This document shows, one piece after another, positions 29,106-39,601 of a stretch of DNA of 64,000 nt. Every line of letters starts with the position of its first letter. The stretch's first letter is position 1. The notes below the pieces were generated by a model. It ran no database searches. It worked only from the letters and a program-made list of their open reading frames with translations, and was not told the origin of the DNA. Source of the DNA: Phaeobacter sp. 22II1-1F12B (lineage in GTDB: Bacteria; Pseudomonadota; Alphaproteobacteria; Rhodobacterales; Rhodobacteraceae); NCBI RefSeq assembly GCF_002210165.1, contig NZ_AQQP01000001.1, positions 248,001 to 312,000 of the forward strand, in the 5' to 3' direction. A program made the translations under genes and the position numbers.

Positions 29106-30644
29106 TCAGCCCTTGAAGCGCTTGATCTCGCCGGACTGGAGCCGCGCGACATAGCTGCTGAGTTCGCGTTTCACGATGGGCATCAGCAGGTAGAGCGCGA
29201 TGATGTTGACGATCGCCATCGAGAAGAGCATCGCATCGGAGAAGTCGATCACCGGGCCGAGATTTGCCGCCGAACCGATCACGATAAAGATGCAGAAGAT
29301 CACCTTGAACACGATCTCTTTCGCGGCGCCTTCGCCGAAGAGGTAGGTCCACGCCTTGAGGCCGTAATAGCTCCACGAGATCATGGTGGAGAAGGCAAAG
29401 AGGACCACTGCGATTGCCAGCAATGCCGGGAACCACGAGAAGACCGATGCAAAGGCAGCCGAGGTGAGTTCGACCCCTGCGACTTCGCCCTGTGTCGAGA
29501 TGCGGCCCGCTTCGGCGTTCCAGACATAGAGACCGGTTTCCGGGTCCACGTTTAGGACGCCGGTGATCACGATGACCAGCGCGGTCATGGTGCAGATCAC
29601 CACCGTATCGATAAAGGGTTCAAGCAGAGCGACGTAACCTTCGGTGATCGGTTCCTTGGTTTTCACCGCAGAGTGGGCGATTGCCGCGGAACCGATACCG
29701 GCCTCGTTCGAGAAGGCCGCGCGGCGGAAGCCCTGGATCAGCGCGCCGGTAAAGCCGCCGACGACGCCAAGCCCGGTAAAGGCCCCCATGAAGATCTGGC
29801 CAAAGGCCCAGCCGATCATGTTGATGTTCATCAGCAGGATGATGAGCGAAACCGCCACGTAGAAGATCCCCATGAAGGGAACGACCTTTTCGGTGACGCT
29901 GGCAATCGACTTGATGCCGCCGACGATGACCATGAATGTCACGATGGCGATGAGGATGCCGGTGATCCAGCCGGGGTAGTCGCCGAGGACGCCCGATAGC
30001 TGGGCATGTGCCTGATTGGCCTGGAACATATTGCCGCCGCCAAGGGCACCGAGGATGGTGAAGATGCAGAACAGGATCGCGAGGATCTTGCCACCGGGCA
30101 GGCCGCGTTCCGCAAAACCCTTGGTGATATAGTACATCGGGCCGCCCGAAACCCGTCCGTCGGGGTATTCGTTACGGTATTTCACGCCCAGCGTACATTC
30201 GGTGAACTTTGTCGCCATGCCGAAGAGCCCGGCGACGACCATCCAGAAGGTTGCACCCGGTCCGCCGATGCCGACGGCAACCGCCACGCCCGCGATATTA
30301 CCAAGGCCGACGGTCCCCGAAAGGGCGGTGGCCAGAGCCTGAAAGTGGCTGACCTCCCCTGCGTCGTTGGGATCGGAGTAGTCGCCTTTCACAAGCTGGA
30401 TGGAATGGGCAAAGCCGCGAAGCTGGATGAACCCGAAATAGCCTGTAAAGATCAGGGCTCCGACGACCAGCCAGAGAGCGATCCACGAGAAAGTCGTGCC
30501 GGGAAGCGGCGCAAAGATGAAGGACACGTACCACCCGGTATAGTCGGCAAATATCGTGTTTATGGTTTCGTCTATGCCCTGAGCCATCAACGGCGCGGGG
30601 GCCAGCGATGCGGCCAGGGCGGGGAATAATTTATTGAAACGCAT
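29106..30644 (-). CDS. Alanine/glycine:cation symporter (AGCS family)
   Basis: 512 residues with about 10-11 membrane helices and a signal-like N terminus. AGCS markers include [25 protein letters not shown]-type sequence near 112-132 (discontinuous helix ion site), [19 protein letters not shown], and [16 protein letters not shown] near 325. It imports alanine or glycine with Na+. It lies 18 bp downstream of the UspA gene and may be co-transcribed with it. Confidence 0.93.
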   Translation of the reverse strand: MRFNKLFPALAASLAPAPLMAQGIDETINTIFADYTGWYVSFIFAPLPGTTFSWIALWLVVGALIFTGYFGFIQLRGFAHSIQLVKGDYSDPNDAGEVSHFQALATALSGTVGLGNIAGVAVAVGIGGPGATFWMVVAGLFGMATKFTECTLGVKYRNEYPDGRVSGGPMYYITKGFAERGLPGGKILAILFCIFTILGALGGGNMFQANQAHAQLSGVLGDYPGWITGILIAIVTFMVIVGGIKSIASVTEKVVPFMGIFYVAVSLIILLMNINMIGWAFGQIFMGAFTGLGVVGGFTGALIQGFRRAAFSNEAGIGSAAIAHSAVKTKEPITEGYVALLEPFIDTVVICTMTALVIVITGVLNVDPETGLYVWNAEAGRISTQGEVAGVELTSAAFASVFSWFPALLAIAVVLFAFSTMISWSYYGLKAWTYLFGEGAAKEIVFKVIFCIFIVIGSAANLGPVIDFSDAMLFSMAIVNIIALYLLMPIVKRELSSYVARLQSGEIKRFKG

Positions 30645-30662
30645 GTAAGACTGCTCCTGTGG

Positions 30663-31100
30663 TCAGGGGACGATGACGGTGGGGACATGGGCGATCTGGG
30701 CCAGTCCCAGCGGGACAGAGCCAAACACGCGGGCGCTGATCGAATGCATGCCCGAGCGGCCCACGTAGATCATGGTCCCGTTGACTTCCTTGGTGATGGC
30801 GACGACCAGCTCGGCAATCGAGCCGTATCGGATTTCGCCGTCGACAGGCACGCCCGCCGCTTTGACCCGCGCCATGGCCGGTTCAAGCAGGGCTTCTTTG
30901 GCGCGTGTCAGTTCTTCCTTTCGCCGTCCGTGACGTTCTTCGATCTCTTGCGGTGTCAGGAACGTGTAGGGTGACCATTCAAGGATATGGACAATGTGTA
31001 GTCCGGCCCCCGTTTTCTTGGCGCTGGCGATGGCGTAGTCCAGCACGCTCTCGTCATCTTCGACGCATTCATAGGCGACGACATAGGTTTCAGATGTCAT
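30663..31100 (-). CDS. Universal stress protein (UspA family)
   Basis: 145 residues from ATG 31100, preceded by GGAGGGATGAA; the longer frame to 31142 has no family similarity. One Usp domain with the ATP-binding pattern G-x2-G-x9-GS (GRSGMHSISARVFGS) near the C terminus. It probably precedes the AGCS symporter in one transcript, a common pairing of Usp proteins with transporters. Confidence 0.88.
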   Translation of the reverse strand: MTSETYVVAYECVEDDESVLDYAIASAKKTGAGLHIVHILEWSPYTFLTPQEIEERHGRRKEELTRAKEALLEPAMARVKAAGVPVDGEIRYGSIAELVVAITKEVNGTMIYVGRSGMHSISARVFGSVPLGLAQIAHVPTVIVP

Positions 31101-31357
31101 TTCATCCCTCCGGTTGCGCGACCCGTCGATGTCGGAATTCAATGACGGAGCACGAATTCAGCGGTTAGACCCGCATTTGTCGAGGATGGACTCTGATATC
31201 CGGTCTGTCATGACTTATTTACAAAAAGTTAATACCCGGTCGTGTAGACGTTAAAGTTTTAGCTTCTTATGCGAGAATTGGCCGGTTAACCTGCCAAAGA
31301 AGGCGGGAGCTATTCCCGGATTTCGTCAGTTTTATCAATTTGGAAAGGCCAAGACCG

Positions 31358-31699
31358 ATGGGAAAAAGAGACGAGCTGATTGAAAAATACGCTGCTGATC
31401 TCAAAGAGAAATGTGGCATGGACCCGGATATGGATCTTTTGACCAAGGTTGTGATCGGCTGCGGTCCGGCAATTTACAATGACGATTCCTCGACCGTTGC
31501 GGCAAGCCAGCCGGGTGAGCTGGAAACGGTAAAGAACAATTTCCTGATCAAGAAACTGGGACTCTCAGACGGACCGGAATTGGATGCAGGCATGAATTCG
31601 GTGATCGAAACTTATGGTCAATCCGAGCGCAACAAGTATCGGGCGGTGGTTTATTACATGCTGACCAAGCATTTCGGAAAAGAATCCGTCTACGCCTGA
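31358..31699 (+). CDS. DUF2853 family protein
   Basis: 113 residues from ATG 31358 (MGKRDELIEKYAADLKEKCG), with GGAAAGG upstream. Small, soluble, mostly helical, with AIYNDDSSTVAASQPGELETV and a YRAVVYYMLTKHF ending, matching the DUF2853 family. Function unknown. Monocistronic between the UspA gene and the EVE gene, with its own terminator. The 257-bp gap upstream holds nothing recognised beyond the expected promoter. Confidence 0.85.
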   Translation: MGKRDELIEKYAADLKEKCGMDPDMDLLTKVVIGCGPAIYNDDSSTVAASQPGELETVKNNFLIKKLGLSDGPELDAGMNSVIETYGQSERNKYRAVVYYMLTKHFGKESVYA

Positions 31700-31853
31700 G
31701 CGAATTACGGCCCTAACCGATACAATTTGCGTCGCATCCTACGGGCAATTGTTTTGCCTTGTGGCGGCGGTTGGGGTACCACGGTTACAGACCAGGACGG
31801 TCGGAACCAGTTTCAAGTTACACGTGTGGTGCGTAGGGAGCACGTGGGTGACA

Positions 31854-31884
31854 GAGGGTTCCGGCTGATGCCGGGCCCTCTTTT
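31854..31884 (+). terminator. Probable terminator of the DUF2853 gene
   Basis: GAGGGTTCCGGC-TGAT-GCCGGGCCCTC forms an 11-bp stem with one bulge, followed by TTTTC. It lies 155 bp after the stop codon. Confidence 0.65.
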
Positions 31885-31894
31885 CAATTTTGGC

Positions 31895-32314
31895 TCACGG
31901 ATCGGTTTTGCCCATTTCGCAGACGCGCTTCCATTCCGCGTCAGTCACCGGCTGAACCGAGAGGCGTGAGTTTTTCACGAGGATCATCTCGGCGAGCGAT
32001 TCCTCGGCCTTGATCTGATCCAGCGTGACCGGTTCTTTGAAGGACCGCACGGCCTTGATGTCCACGCACTCCCAACGCTCGTCATCCGTCGTGCTGTCCG
32101 GGTGGCTTTCGGCGCAGACTTCGACAATGCCGACAACCGCCTTTTCCTTTTGCGAGTGGTAGAAGAACCCTTTGTCGCCAAGTTTCATTTCGCGCATGAA
32201 ATTGCGGGCCTGGTAGTTGCGTACGCCATCCCATTCCTCGCCTGCTTCGCCCTTGTCCTGCTGGTCCTGCCAGCTCCATGTCGAGGGTTCCGATTTGAAA
32301 AGCCAGTATGCCAT
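31895..32314 (-). CDS. EVE domain protein
   Basis: 139 residues forming one EVE domain: MAYWLFKSEPSTWSW start, WDGVRNYQARNFMREM, DKGFFYHSQ and ILVKNSRLSVQPV. EVE domains (PUA-like) bind modified bases. The gene follows tsaD-gpsA on the same strand, a frequent placement in this group of bacteria. Confidence 0.93.
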   Translation of the reverse strand: MAYWLFKSEPSTWSWQDQQDKGEAGEEWDGVRNYQARNFMREMKLGDKGFFYHSQKEKAVVGIVEVCAESHPDSTTDDERWECVDIKAVRSFKEPVTLDQIKAEESLAEMILVKNSRLSVQPVTDAEWKRVCEMGKTDP

Positions 32315-32343
32315 GAGACCTCCGGTTATGTGGCGTTGCCCGT

Positions 32344-33300
32344 CTATTCTTCCTTGAGCGAGCGGGACAAAAGTTCTGAAATCACTTGGTTTAGAGTCTG
32401 TTTCTGGTCGATCAGCGTTACCACGGCCCGGGTAATCGGCATGTCGATATCGGGCATGTTGGCGAGAATCGCGCGGGCAGTTGCCGCACCTTCGACGGTG
32501 ATTGATGGGTCAAACTCTTCGTCGCGACCGATTGAGAGGCCAAGCCGATAATTCCGCGACAGATCGGAACTGCAGGTCAGAGCAAGATCGCCAAAGCCCG
32601 AGAGACCGGCGAGCGTATCCGCCTGCCCGCCGCGCGCCACAGCGAAACGGACCATCTCGGCATAGCCGCGGGTCATCAGGGCGGCGCGGGCACTTTCGCC
32701 AAGCTGCGCGCCAATGACCGCACCGCAGGCGATGGCCATCACGTTTTTCAAGGCACCACCGATTTCAGCGCCGATGGTATCTGTCGTGCGATACAGCCGC
32801 AGGTTTCCGGTCGACAGCCGTGTCTGGAGTTCCTTGCAGAGCGTGGCGTCTACGCAGGCGAGCGTCAGGGCTGTCGGCAGGCCCCGGGCGATGTCGGCGG
32901 CGAAGCTTGGGCCAGTCAAAAGGGCAGGAGACCCCTTACCCATGACTTCCTGCGTGACGGCGATCGGACCAAGCCCGGTCGACAGTTCGATGCCTTTGCA
33001 GCAGATGACGAGGTTCTTGCCGTCGAGCGCTGGGCGGTATTCGGACAATACGTCCCGCAGTTTTTGCATGGGGACGGCGATCAGAACGGGATCTCCCGGG
33101 GCGAGGTCGGAAATCGCTGACGTAGGAGTGATGGTGTCGGGCAGCGGCTGTCCCGGCAAACGGGTGTCGTTCTGGCGTGTCTTGCGCATCCCCTCTGCCT
33201 GTTCCGCCGAGCGTGACCAAAGGAGGACGGGTCCTTCATGCGATTGCGCGATGGCGAGCGCGGTGCCGAATGCACCCGATCCCATCACCGCGAGAGTCAT
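32344..33300 (-). CDS. gpsA: Glycerol-3-phosphate dehydrogenase [NAD(P)+]
   Basis: 318 residues from ATG 33300, which overlaps the tsaD stop by 4 bp; the open frame upstream is inside tsaD. NAD(P)-binding [12 protein letters not shown] at the N terminus, [18 protein letters not shown], catalytic Lys in [14 protein letters not shown] and [14 protein letters not shown]. It makes sn-glycerol-3-phosphate for phospholipid synthesis. Confidence 0.96.
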   Translation of the reverse strand: MTLAVMGSGAFGTALAIAQSHEGPVLLWSRSAEQAEGMRKTRQNDTRLPGQPLPDTITPTSAISDLAPGDPVLIAVPMQKLRDVLSEYRPALDGKNLVICCKGIELSTGLGPIAVTQEVMGKGSPALLTGPSFAADIARGLPTALTLACVDATLCKELQTRLSTGNLRLYRTTDTIGAEIGGALKNVMAIACGAVIGAQLGESARAALMTRGYAEMVRFAVARGGQADTLAGLSGFGDLALTCSSDLSRNYRLGLSIGRDEEFDPSITVEGAATARAILANMPDIDMPITRAVVTLIDQKQTLNQVISELLSRSLKEE

Positions 33301-34397
33301 GCCTTGGCCCCTTTGCGGCCGCTTCCAAGTAGGGCGGGGCTGCTTTTGTCCAGAGGCCAGCGAGGCCGTGCCGCGAGGGTCATGTCGTCGCGCTGTCCGG
33401 TGTGGAAGAGTTCGATACCCGCATAAGCGATCATCGCGGCATTGTCGGTGCAATATTTGAGGGGTGGAGCAAGGAAAACGGTCTCTAACCTTGCGCAAAC
33501 AGTCTCTAATCCGGCGCGGATCTGGTTGTTTGCAGCGACGCCTCCGGCGACAGCGACTGTCGGTGTCTTTGTCCCCGTGCGCGTGATGTATTCACCCAGC
33601 GCGCGTTCGAGTTTGGCCGAGAGAACATCGACCACCGCCTGTTGAAAACCGGCGCAGAGATCGGCGCGGTCCTGTCTTGTCAGCCCGCCCTTTTCCGCCA
33701 CGATCTGGTCGCGGGCGCGCAGGAGAGCTGTCTTCAGGCCGGAGAATGACAGGTTGCAGTCGTCGCGGTCCAGCAGCGGACGCGGCATTCTGAAACGTTT
33801 GGGATCGCCCTTTGCGGCCTCGGCCTCGACCGAGGGACCGCCGGGCTGGGGCAGGCCGAGAAGCCGCGCGACCTTGTCAAAGGCCTCACCCGGTGCGTCG
33901 TCTATGGTGCCGCCGAGGCGCGAAAATTCGGTCGGACTATGGGCGATCAGGAACTGGCAATGCCCGCCAGAGACCAGCAGCATCAGATAGGGATAGGCGA
34001 TTCCATCGGTCATCCGGGGTGTGAGCGCGTGGCCGACAAGGTGGTTGACCCCGATCAGCGGCAGCCTTGTCGAGACGCTGAGACCCTTGGCGCACATGAC
34101 GCCGGACAGAACACCGCCGATCAGACCGGGACCTGCTGTAACGGCTATGGCGTCGAGATCATCAAAGCCAAGACCCGCCTGCCGCATCGCTTCGCTAACG
34201 GAGATATCCAGCTTTTCAGTGTGCGCGCGGGCGGCGATTTCGGGCACGACCCCGCCAAAGGCCGAGTGAAGGTCAGTTTGACCATAGACCACGGAGGCGA
34301 TGATTTCGGTTCCGCTTTCGGCGGAGTGGCGCACGATGGCGGCGGCCGTGTCGTCACAGCTGCTTTCCAGTCCGAGAACGGTGAGGTCTTGAGACAT
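33297..34397 (-). CDS. tsaD: tRNA N6-adenosine threonylcarbamoyltransferase TsaD
   Basis: 366 residues from ATG 34397 ([20 protein letters not shown]). The Kae1 fold shows [15 protein letters not shown], metal-ligand [47 protein letters not shown] and [12 protein letters not shown]. It transfers the threonylcarbamoyl group to A37 of ANN-decoding tRNAs. It diverges from hemD with about 80 bp between start codons. Confidence 0.97.
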   Translation of the reverse strand: MSQDLTVLGLESSCDDTAAAIVRHSAESGTEIIASVVYGQTDLHSAFGGVVPEIAARAHTEKLDISVSEAMRQAGLGFDDLDAIAVTAGPGLIGGVLSGVMCAKGLSVSTRLPLIGVNHLVGHALTPRMTDGIAYPYLMLLVSGGHCQFLIAHSPTEFSRLGGTIDDAPGEAFDKVARLLGLPQPGGPSVEAEAAKGDPKRFRMPRPLLDRDDCNLSFSGLKTALLRARDQIVAEKGGLTRQDRADLCAGFQQAVVDVLSAKLERALGEYITRTGTKTPTVAVAGGVAANNQIRAGLETVCARLETVFLAPPLKYCTDNAAMIAYAGIELFHTGQRDDMTLAARPRWPLDKSSPALLGSGRKGAKA

Positions 34398-34478
34398 GCC
34401 GCTGGTTCCGTTGCATGATTGCCAGACCGGAGGTAACACTCAACCACGCCGCTCACAATCCCGAGGCCTCGGATCGTC

Positions 34479-35186
34479 ATGCCGAACCCTGTCTTGCTGA
34501 TGACGCGCCCGAGAAAGGGTGCCGAGCGTTTTGTCGCGATGTTGCCGCCAGAGGTACGTGGCCGGATCGATATCTGCCATGCGCCACTGCTTGAGATTGA
34601 AAGCCTGCCTGTTTCGCCTGATCTTGAGGGGGTGAGGGGTGTGATATTTACCTCTTCCAATGCGGTCGCAAGTGTCGAGGTACATGATCTGCCCGCGTTT
34701 TGCATTGGCGAGGCGACAACGAAAAAGGCTGCTTTGGCCGGGTGGTATGCGCGTCAGGCGGGTCAGGATGCCGACTCGCTTGTTGCGGAATTATGCCGTT
34801 CGCGCCCCGAGTCGCCTTTGTTGCATCTGAGGGGGCGCCATACCCGGGGCGAGATAGCCGAGCGTCTGAGCCAATGCTCCCTGCCGACGCGGGAGGCAAT
34901 CGTTTACAATCAAAAGTTGTTGCCCCTTGGCGACGAAGCCATAAGGTTGTTGAAAGGGGAGCGGCCGGTTATCGCGCCTGTCTTTTCGCCTCGGGTTGCG
35001 CGACAATTTGTCGAAACCGCCTGTTTTTCGGTCAACCTGCACCTTGTTGCGATGAGCGAGGCCGTGGCGGAACCCTTTAAGGGCTTGGCTTTCGGGTCAA
35101 TGGACGTAGTTGAAAGGCCTAACGCCGAAGAAGTTGCCAAGACCGTGGCGGGTTTGGTGGAACGGTTGATGCGGGTTGAGGGTTAG
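34479..35186 (+). CDS. hemD: Uroporphyrinogen-III synthase
   Basis: 235 residues. The sequence is divergent, as HemD usually is, but shows the family pattern: N-terminal VLLMTRPRKGAERF, GVIFTSSNAV, CIGEATTKKA, LHLRGRHTRGEIAERL and VIAPVFSPRVARQFVE. It closes and inverts hydroxymethylbilane to uroporphyrinogen III. The following mitofilin-like and hemY genes are the standard companions of hemD in alphaproteobacteria. Confidence 0.9.
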   Translation: MPNPVLLMTRPRKGAERFVAMLPPEVRGRIDICHAPLLEIESLPVSPDLEGVRGVIFTSSNAVASVEVHDLPAFCIGEATTKKAALAGWYARQAGQDADSLVAELCRSRPESPLLHLRGRHTRGEIAERLSQCSLPTREAIVYNQKLLPLGDEAIRLLKGERPVIAPVFSPRVARQFVETACFSVNLHLVAMSEAVAEPFKGLAFGSMDVVERPNAEEVAKTVAGLVERLMRVEG

Positions 35187-35252
35187 ATGCTTGCGCAGTA
35201 GGGTTTTTCTGCGCTTTGCGACATTGGGTAAGATTCGAAAGGGTGGGGCACG

Positions 35253-36632
35253 TTGGTCGACAAGAAAATTTCGGATGAAGATAAACAGGGCGCCAAGGAT
35301 CAGGACGTTGATGCCCTGACTTCGGATGAAGGGTCTCCGGTCGATATGCCAGAACCCAAGGACAAGGCGGAAACCGAGCCGCAAAAACCCGATGAACCGG
35401 TTGCGGATACCGCTTTTGAACCGGAGTCCGATGCGGACGCCGAACCCGTGCCGCTTGGCGACGATGATCCCATCGATACCGGGAAACAGGATACCGAGCA
35501 GGAGGAAGCGCCGGTTGCGGATACCGAGTTCGCGCCGGATGAAAACGAAGCGGAGCCCGAGCCAGTCCTTCCGGAAACCGAAGAGCCAACCCGAAGTGAA
35601 CCGACGCGTGACCCCGTCGCTCCCGCACCGACGCAGACGGTGGTTGAACGGCGCGGAGGATTTTTCCCGGCCTTGCTGGGTGGGATCGTGGCCGCCATTC
35701 TTGGTTTTCTGGCAGCCCGTGCGGACCTGCTTGACCCGATCCTGCCGCCGTCTTTGCAAAGCAGCCGTGACGCCGGGATGGTCGAAGATCTTAGCGCCCG
35801 CGTGGATGCGCAGCAGGGCGAAATCGAAGCTTTGCGTGAGGACGTAGGCAATCTGCCGCCGCCGGATACGTCGGCTGTGGATGCGCAGGTTGCGAGCATT
35901 GGCGACCAGTTGGGCGCGATTTCGGGCCGTATCGATGAATTGAGTGCGACCATTAATGGATTGCAGTCCCGGGTGACGGAAATCGAGAAAGCACCGATCA
36001 ACGATGCGGTGTCTGAAAGCGCGATTGCCGCCTATGAGGATGAGCTGAACCGACTGCAGCAGGCGATGGCCACTCAGCGCGAAGAAGTTGAGGCGCTGGT
36101 TGCTGAGGCCCGCGAAATGGATGCTCAATCCGCCGAGCAGGCCCGCCAAGCCAACGCGCTGGCTGCCATTGCGCGGCTTCAGTCGGCGGTGAGTAACGGG
36201 TTGCCCTATGCGGACGTGGCGCAGGAAGTTTCCGGATCCGGTGTGGAGCTGCCCGAGGCATTGACCTCATCGGCTGAGACCGGTGTGGCGACGCTTTCCG
36301 AGTTGCAGGCTGAATTCCCGGCGGCTGCCCGCAATGCGCTTGCCGATGTGCGTTCAAGCCAGGTCGGAACGGAAACCGGGCTGGGTGCATTCCTGCAAAG
36401 ACAGCTTGGAGCACGGTCGGTTGAACCGCGCGAAGGCAGCGATCCGGACGCGATCCTGTCACGGGCCGAGGCCGCTGTGATGGACGGCAACCTGCAAACC
36501 GCAATCGAAGAAATTGAAACGCTGCCCGAAGAGGCCAAAGGCGCCATGTCCGAGTGGACCGCCGATGCGCGCGCTCGTGCAGATGCCATGACCGCCGCAG
36601 ACGGGCTTACTGTCAGCGCAACATCGAATTGA
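35253..36632 (+). CDS. Mitofilin/Mic60-like inner membrane protein (COG4223)
   Basis: 459 residues starting at a TTG (no in-frame ATG/GTG nearby). A very acidic, Pro/Glu-rich cytoplasmic N terminus (1-125), one membrane helix (LLGGIVAAILGFLAAR, about 139-156), a coiled coil (about 175-320), and a C-terminal helical mitofilin-like domain. It is the bacterial relative of Mic60, which shapes cristae and intracytoplasmic membranes. It lies between hemD and hemY, as expected for the family. Confidence 0.87.
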   Translation: MVDKKISDEDKQGAKDQDVDALTSDEGSPVDMPEPKDKAETEPQKPDEPVADTAFEPESDADAEPVPLGDDDPIDTGKQDTEQEEAPVADTEFAPDENEAEPEPVLPETEEPTRSEPTRDPVAPAPTQTVVERRGGFFPALLGGIVAAILGFLAARADLLDPILPPSLQSSRDAGMVEDLSARVDAQQGEIEALREDVGNLPPPDTSAVDAQVASIGDQLGAISGRIDELSATINGLQSRVTEIEKAPINDAVSESAIAAYEDELNRLQQAMATQREEVEALVAEAREMDAQSAEQARQANALAAIARLQSAVSNGLPYADVAQEVSGSGVELPEALTSSAETGVATLSELQAEFPAAARNALADVRSSQVGTETGLGAFLQRQLGARSVEPREGSDPDAILSRAEAAVMDGNLQTAIEEIETLPEEAKGAMSEWTADARARADAMTAADGLTVSATSN

Positions 36633-36642
36633 AGGACCCGTT

Positions 36643-38169
36643 ATGATTTGGTCATTGATCAAGATCCTGTTTTTTGTTGCCCTGGTTGCTGTCCTTGCCT
36701 GGGGCGCGGCAATGCTGATGGAGACCAGTGGCGGTCTTCAGATCACGGTTGCCGGGATGGAGTATACGCTGGGGCCGCTTCAGTCGGTGATCGCGGCTAT
36801 CGTTCTTATCGTGGCCGTGTGGGTATTGCTGAAAATCCTGTCGCTTCTGGTGGCGACGCTGCGGTTCCTGAACGGGGATGAAACCGCGATTTCGCGCTAT
36901 TTCGACAAGGGGCGCGAGCGGAAAGGTTATCAGGCGCTGGCCGACGGGCTGATGGCGCTGGCTTCGGGTGAAGGGCGGCTTGCCATGTCCAAGGCCGCGA
37001 AAGCCGAGCGTTATTTGCAAAAGCCGGAACTGACCAACCTGATAACGGCGCAGGCCGCCGAGATGACTGGCGATACGCGCAAGGCGACCGAGACCTACAA
37101 GAAGCTGATCACCCACGATGCGACCCGGTTCGTAGGCGTGCGCGGGATCATGAAACAGAAGCTGGCCGAGGGCGATACCGAAACCGCGCGCAAGCTGGCG
37201 GAGAAAGCGTTTGAACTGAAGCCAAAGCACGAGGAAACGCAGGACGTTCTGTTGCGGCTTCAGGCGCAGGCGCATGACTGGGCCGGTGCCCGGAGCACGC
37301 TGACGGCCAAGTTGAAATCCGGGGCCCTGCCACGTGACATCTACACGCGACGCGAAGCTGTGCTGGCGCTTTCCGAAGCCAAGGAGCTTTTGGACGACAC
37401 CAGCAGCATCGAAGCGCGCGAACAGGTGATCGAGGCCAATCGCCTGTCGCCCGATCTTGTGCCGGCGGCGGCGCTGGCGGCCAAATCCTATCTCTCCAAG
37501 GGTCAGCCCAAAAAGGCGGTACGTATTCTGCGTAAGGCTTGGGACGCGCAGCCCCATCCCGATCTTGCGGCGGCGTTCGCGGCGCTTGAGCCTGACGAGA
37601 CACCAACTGAGCGTCTGAAGCGGTTTTCGGTGTTGACCAAGATTCATCCGGATCACCCGGAGACCCGTCTGCTTTTGGCTGAACTCAACATCGTGGCCGA
37701 GGATTTCCCCGAGGCGCGCCGTGCGCTGGGTGAGTTGGCGGCATCGGATACGGCGGACGCGCGGGCGCTGACGCTTATGGCAGCGGTTGAGCGGGGCGAA
37801 GGTGCCTCGAACGCCGTGGTTCATGGCTGGCTGGCGAAAGCGCTGAACGCGCCGCGCGGCCCGCAATGGGTTTGCGAGAATTGCCATCAGGTGCATGCAG
37901 AGTGGATGCCGGTGTGCAGCAATTGCGAAGGGCTCGACACGCTGAGCTGGAAGTCACCGCCGCGTGCCGAATACATTGGGGCCACCGGTGCGCATATGCT
38001 GCCGCTGATCGTTGGCGACACCGAGGGTGAGGCGCCGGATGACGCTTCGGGCGTGGCAGAGGCGGAGCTGATCGCCACGCCGCAGGAACCGGCAAGCGCG
38101 CCGGATCCGGAAGCGCCCGAGACCGAGTTCGAGGAAACGGAAGAGAAAGAACCCAAGCCCGCGGTCTAG
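36643..38169 (+). CDS. hemY: HemY N-terminal-type TPR membrane protein
   Basis: 508 residues: two N-terminal membrane segments (LIKILFFVALVAVLAWGAAML; VIAAIVLIVAVWVLLKIL), then HemY_N-type TPR helices to about 400. Next comes a zinc-ribbon-like pair of CxxC motifs (WVCENCHQVH...VCSNCEG, about 411-430), a feature of alphaproteobacterial HemY. The acidic Pro/Glu tail ends at the stop. The name is historical; it is not protoporphyrinogen oxidase. It starts 10 bp after the mitofilin-like gene. Confidence 0.9.
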   Translation: MIWSLIKILFFVALVAVLAWGAAMLMETSGGLQITVAGMEYTLGPLQSVIAAIVLIVAVWVLLKILSLLVATLRFLNGDETAISRYFDKGRERKGYQALADGLMALASGEGRLAMSKAAKAERYLQKPELTNLITAQAAEMTGDTRKATETYKKLITHDATRFVGVRGIMKQKLAEGDTETARKLAEKAFELKPKHEETQDVLLRLQAQAHDWAGARSTLTAKLKSGALPRDIYTRREAVLALSEAKELLDDTSSIEAREQVIEANRLSPDLVPAAALAAKSYLSKGQPKKAVRILRKAWDAQPHPDLAAAFAALEPDETPTERLKRFSVLTKIHPDHPETRLLLAELNIVAEDFPEARRALGELAASDTADARALTLMAAVERGEGASNAVVHGWLAKALNAPRGPQWVCENCHQVHAEWMPVCSNCEGLDTLSWKSPPRAEYIGATGAHMLPLIVGDTEGEAPDDASGVAEAELIATPQEPASAPDPEAPETEFEETEEKEPKPAV

Positions 38170-38197
38170 CCGGTTTTGGTCCGTGTTGAGAGAGCTG

Positions 38198-38230
38198 AGC
38201 CTTGCCCTTTGGGCGAGGCTTTTTCTTTTT
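38198..38230 (+). terminator. Rho-independent terminator of the hemD-hemY operon
   Basis: AGCCTTGCCC-TTT-GGGCGAGGCT (10-bp stem with one G-T pair) followed by TTTTCTTTTT, 28 bp after hemY. It separates the housekeeping block from the catabolic region. Confidence 0.92.
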
Positions 38231-38341
38231 GATGAGGGGAATTTCTGTACCCGGGCGGCACTTGGCGTGCGTTGCATCGGCTATTTTGCACAAGATAATG
38301 GCTGGATCACGGGTGTCGCCACGAAACCTTTTAATTTTTAT

Positions 38342-38356
38342 TGAGCGCTCAAATAA
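38342..38356 (+). promoter_or_regulatory. Putative TetR operator, site 1 (oxygenase/transport operon)
   Basis: TGAGCGCTCAAATAA contains the perfect 10-bp palindrome TGAGCGCTCA and lies 44 bp before the first Rieske gene. TTGAGC at 38341-38346 could be a -35 element with TAGGGT 17 bp further as a weak -10, so a bound repressor would block RNA polymerase. The same 15 bp recurs at three other promoters of the cluster. Confidence 0.8.
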
Positions 38357-38399
38357 TTCTTGCTAGGGTCGCCGGGACCTCAGGGAAAAGGAGCCGGAA

Positions 38400-39599
38400 A
38401 TGGCCGCGAGGACGACGGGAGACGCAAAGATCATCGGAGACCGGTCGGGTTTGCCCGCATGGAGCTACTTCAGCGAGGAAATGCTGGAGGAGGAAAAGGA
38501 ACTGCTTTTCCGACGGCATTGGCAACTGGTCTGTCATGTCAACGATATCCCGGAAAGCGGCGATTACATGGCGATGGATTTCGTCGATGAACGTGCGCTG
38601 GTCGTGCGGGGCAAGGATGGTGAGGTTCGCGCCTTTCATAACCTCTGCCGCCACAGGGGGTCGCGCGTGGTCGGGGACGACAAAGGACATTGCCGGTCTG
38701 CGATCATCTGCCCGTTCCACGGCTGGGTCTTCAACCTTGATGGAACACTGCGTGGCGCCTCCCGTCCGGACACGCTGCCCAAGCTGGACCCGGTGAAATG
38801 GGGGCTGAAACCGCTTGAGATGGACATCTGGAACGGGTTTGTCTTTGTGCGTTTTAAGCCCGGCCCCCAGGAACCCATGAGCAAGATCATGGCGCGGTTC
38901 GACGAAGAGCTGGCACAGTATGATCTGGCGAGCCTTGTCCCCGACGGGAATGGAGTCTCGCACGAAGAAATGCGGGCGAACTGGAAATGCGTGCGTGACG
39001 TGGACAACGAAGGCTATCACGTGCCGATGGCCCATCCCGGACTGGATGACCTGTTTGGAAAGAACTATTTCGACGAACCGTTCAAGGATGGTACCAGCCG
39101 GTCGTTTTCGTCCTTTCGCGAGGCAGACAGCAAGCTTTGGAGCGTGCGGCACTACAAGAAGATCCTGCCGCAGGTGAATACACTGGACGCCGATCATCAG
39201 CGTGCGTGGCTTTACGTGGGGGTGTTCCCCAATCTGGTTTTTGGCATCTACCCGGATTCGGTAATCTTCTATCACGAATTTCCGGTCGATTTCGGTAAAA
39301 CGGTTCAGCGCGCCGCCTGCTATCGGCGGCCTGACGAGGATCGGCGCATGCGGATCGCGCGCTACCTGAGCGGGCGGATCGACAGGATTACCAGCAAGGA
39401 AGACGAGCAGCTGATCGAATGGAGCTGGGAAGCGGCCAAATCGAGCGGCTATGATGGGGTGATCCTGTCGGATCTGGAGGCCGGGGTGAAAAGTTATCAC
39501 GACGAGCTGCGCAAATTGTATCCCGTTCTGAACGAGGAGGAGCCCGCACCGGGAACTCTGGCCGAGCAGAACGCGGCATTGGTCGAGGCGGAAAGCTGA
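38400..39599 (+). CDS. Rieske non-haem iron oxygenase, alpha subunit (oxygenase 1)
   Basis: 399 residues. The N-terminal Rieske [2Fe-2S] domain has CRH (83-85) and CPFH (104-107) ligands. The C-terminal catalytic domain carries the mononuclear iron motif DNEGYHVPMAH (His 207, His 212). This motif differs from the ENYNEC type of the other two oxygenases here, so the enzyme probably does a different oxidation step. Such enzymes hydroxylate or N-dealkylate using electrons from a separate reductase, not found in this window. It has an AAGGAG ribosome site and leads the operon with the ABC importer. Confidence 0.9.
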   Translation: MAARTTGDAKIIGDRSGLPAWSYFSEEMLEEEKELLFRRHWQLVCHVNDIPESGDYMAMDFVDERALVVRGKDGEVRAFHNLCRHRGSRVVGDDKGHCRSAIICPFHGWVFNLDGTLRGASRPDTLPKLDPVKWGLKPLEMDIWNGFVFVRFKPGPQEPMSKIMARFDEELAQYDLASLVPDGNGVSHEEMRANWKCVRDVDNEGYHVPMAHPGLDDLFGKNYFDEPFKDGTSRSFSSFREADSKLWSVRHYKKILPQVNTLDADHQRAWLYVGVFPNLVFGIYPDSVIFYHEFPVDFGKTVQRAACYRRPDEDRRMRIARYLSGRIDRITSKEDEQLIEWSWEAAKSSGYDGVILSDLEAGVKSYHDELRKLYPVLNEEEPAPGTLAEQNAALVEAES

Positions 39600-39601
39600 G
39601 A

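Noticed and set aside
36652-37896. Long minus-strand open frame opposite hemY (also 38349-39644 opposite oxygenase 1)
   Set aside because: Both are antisense shadows of well-supported genes in a GC-rich genome; their sequences show no recognisable domain.
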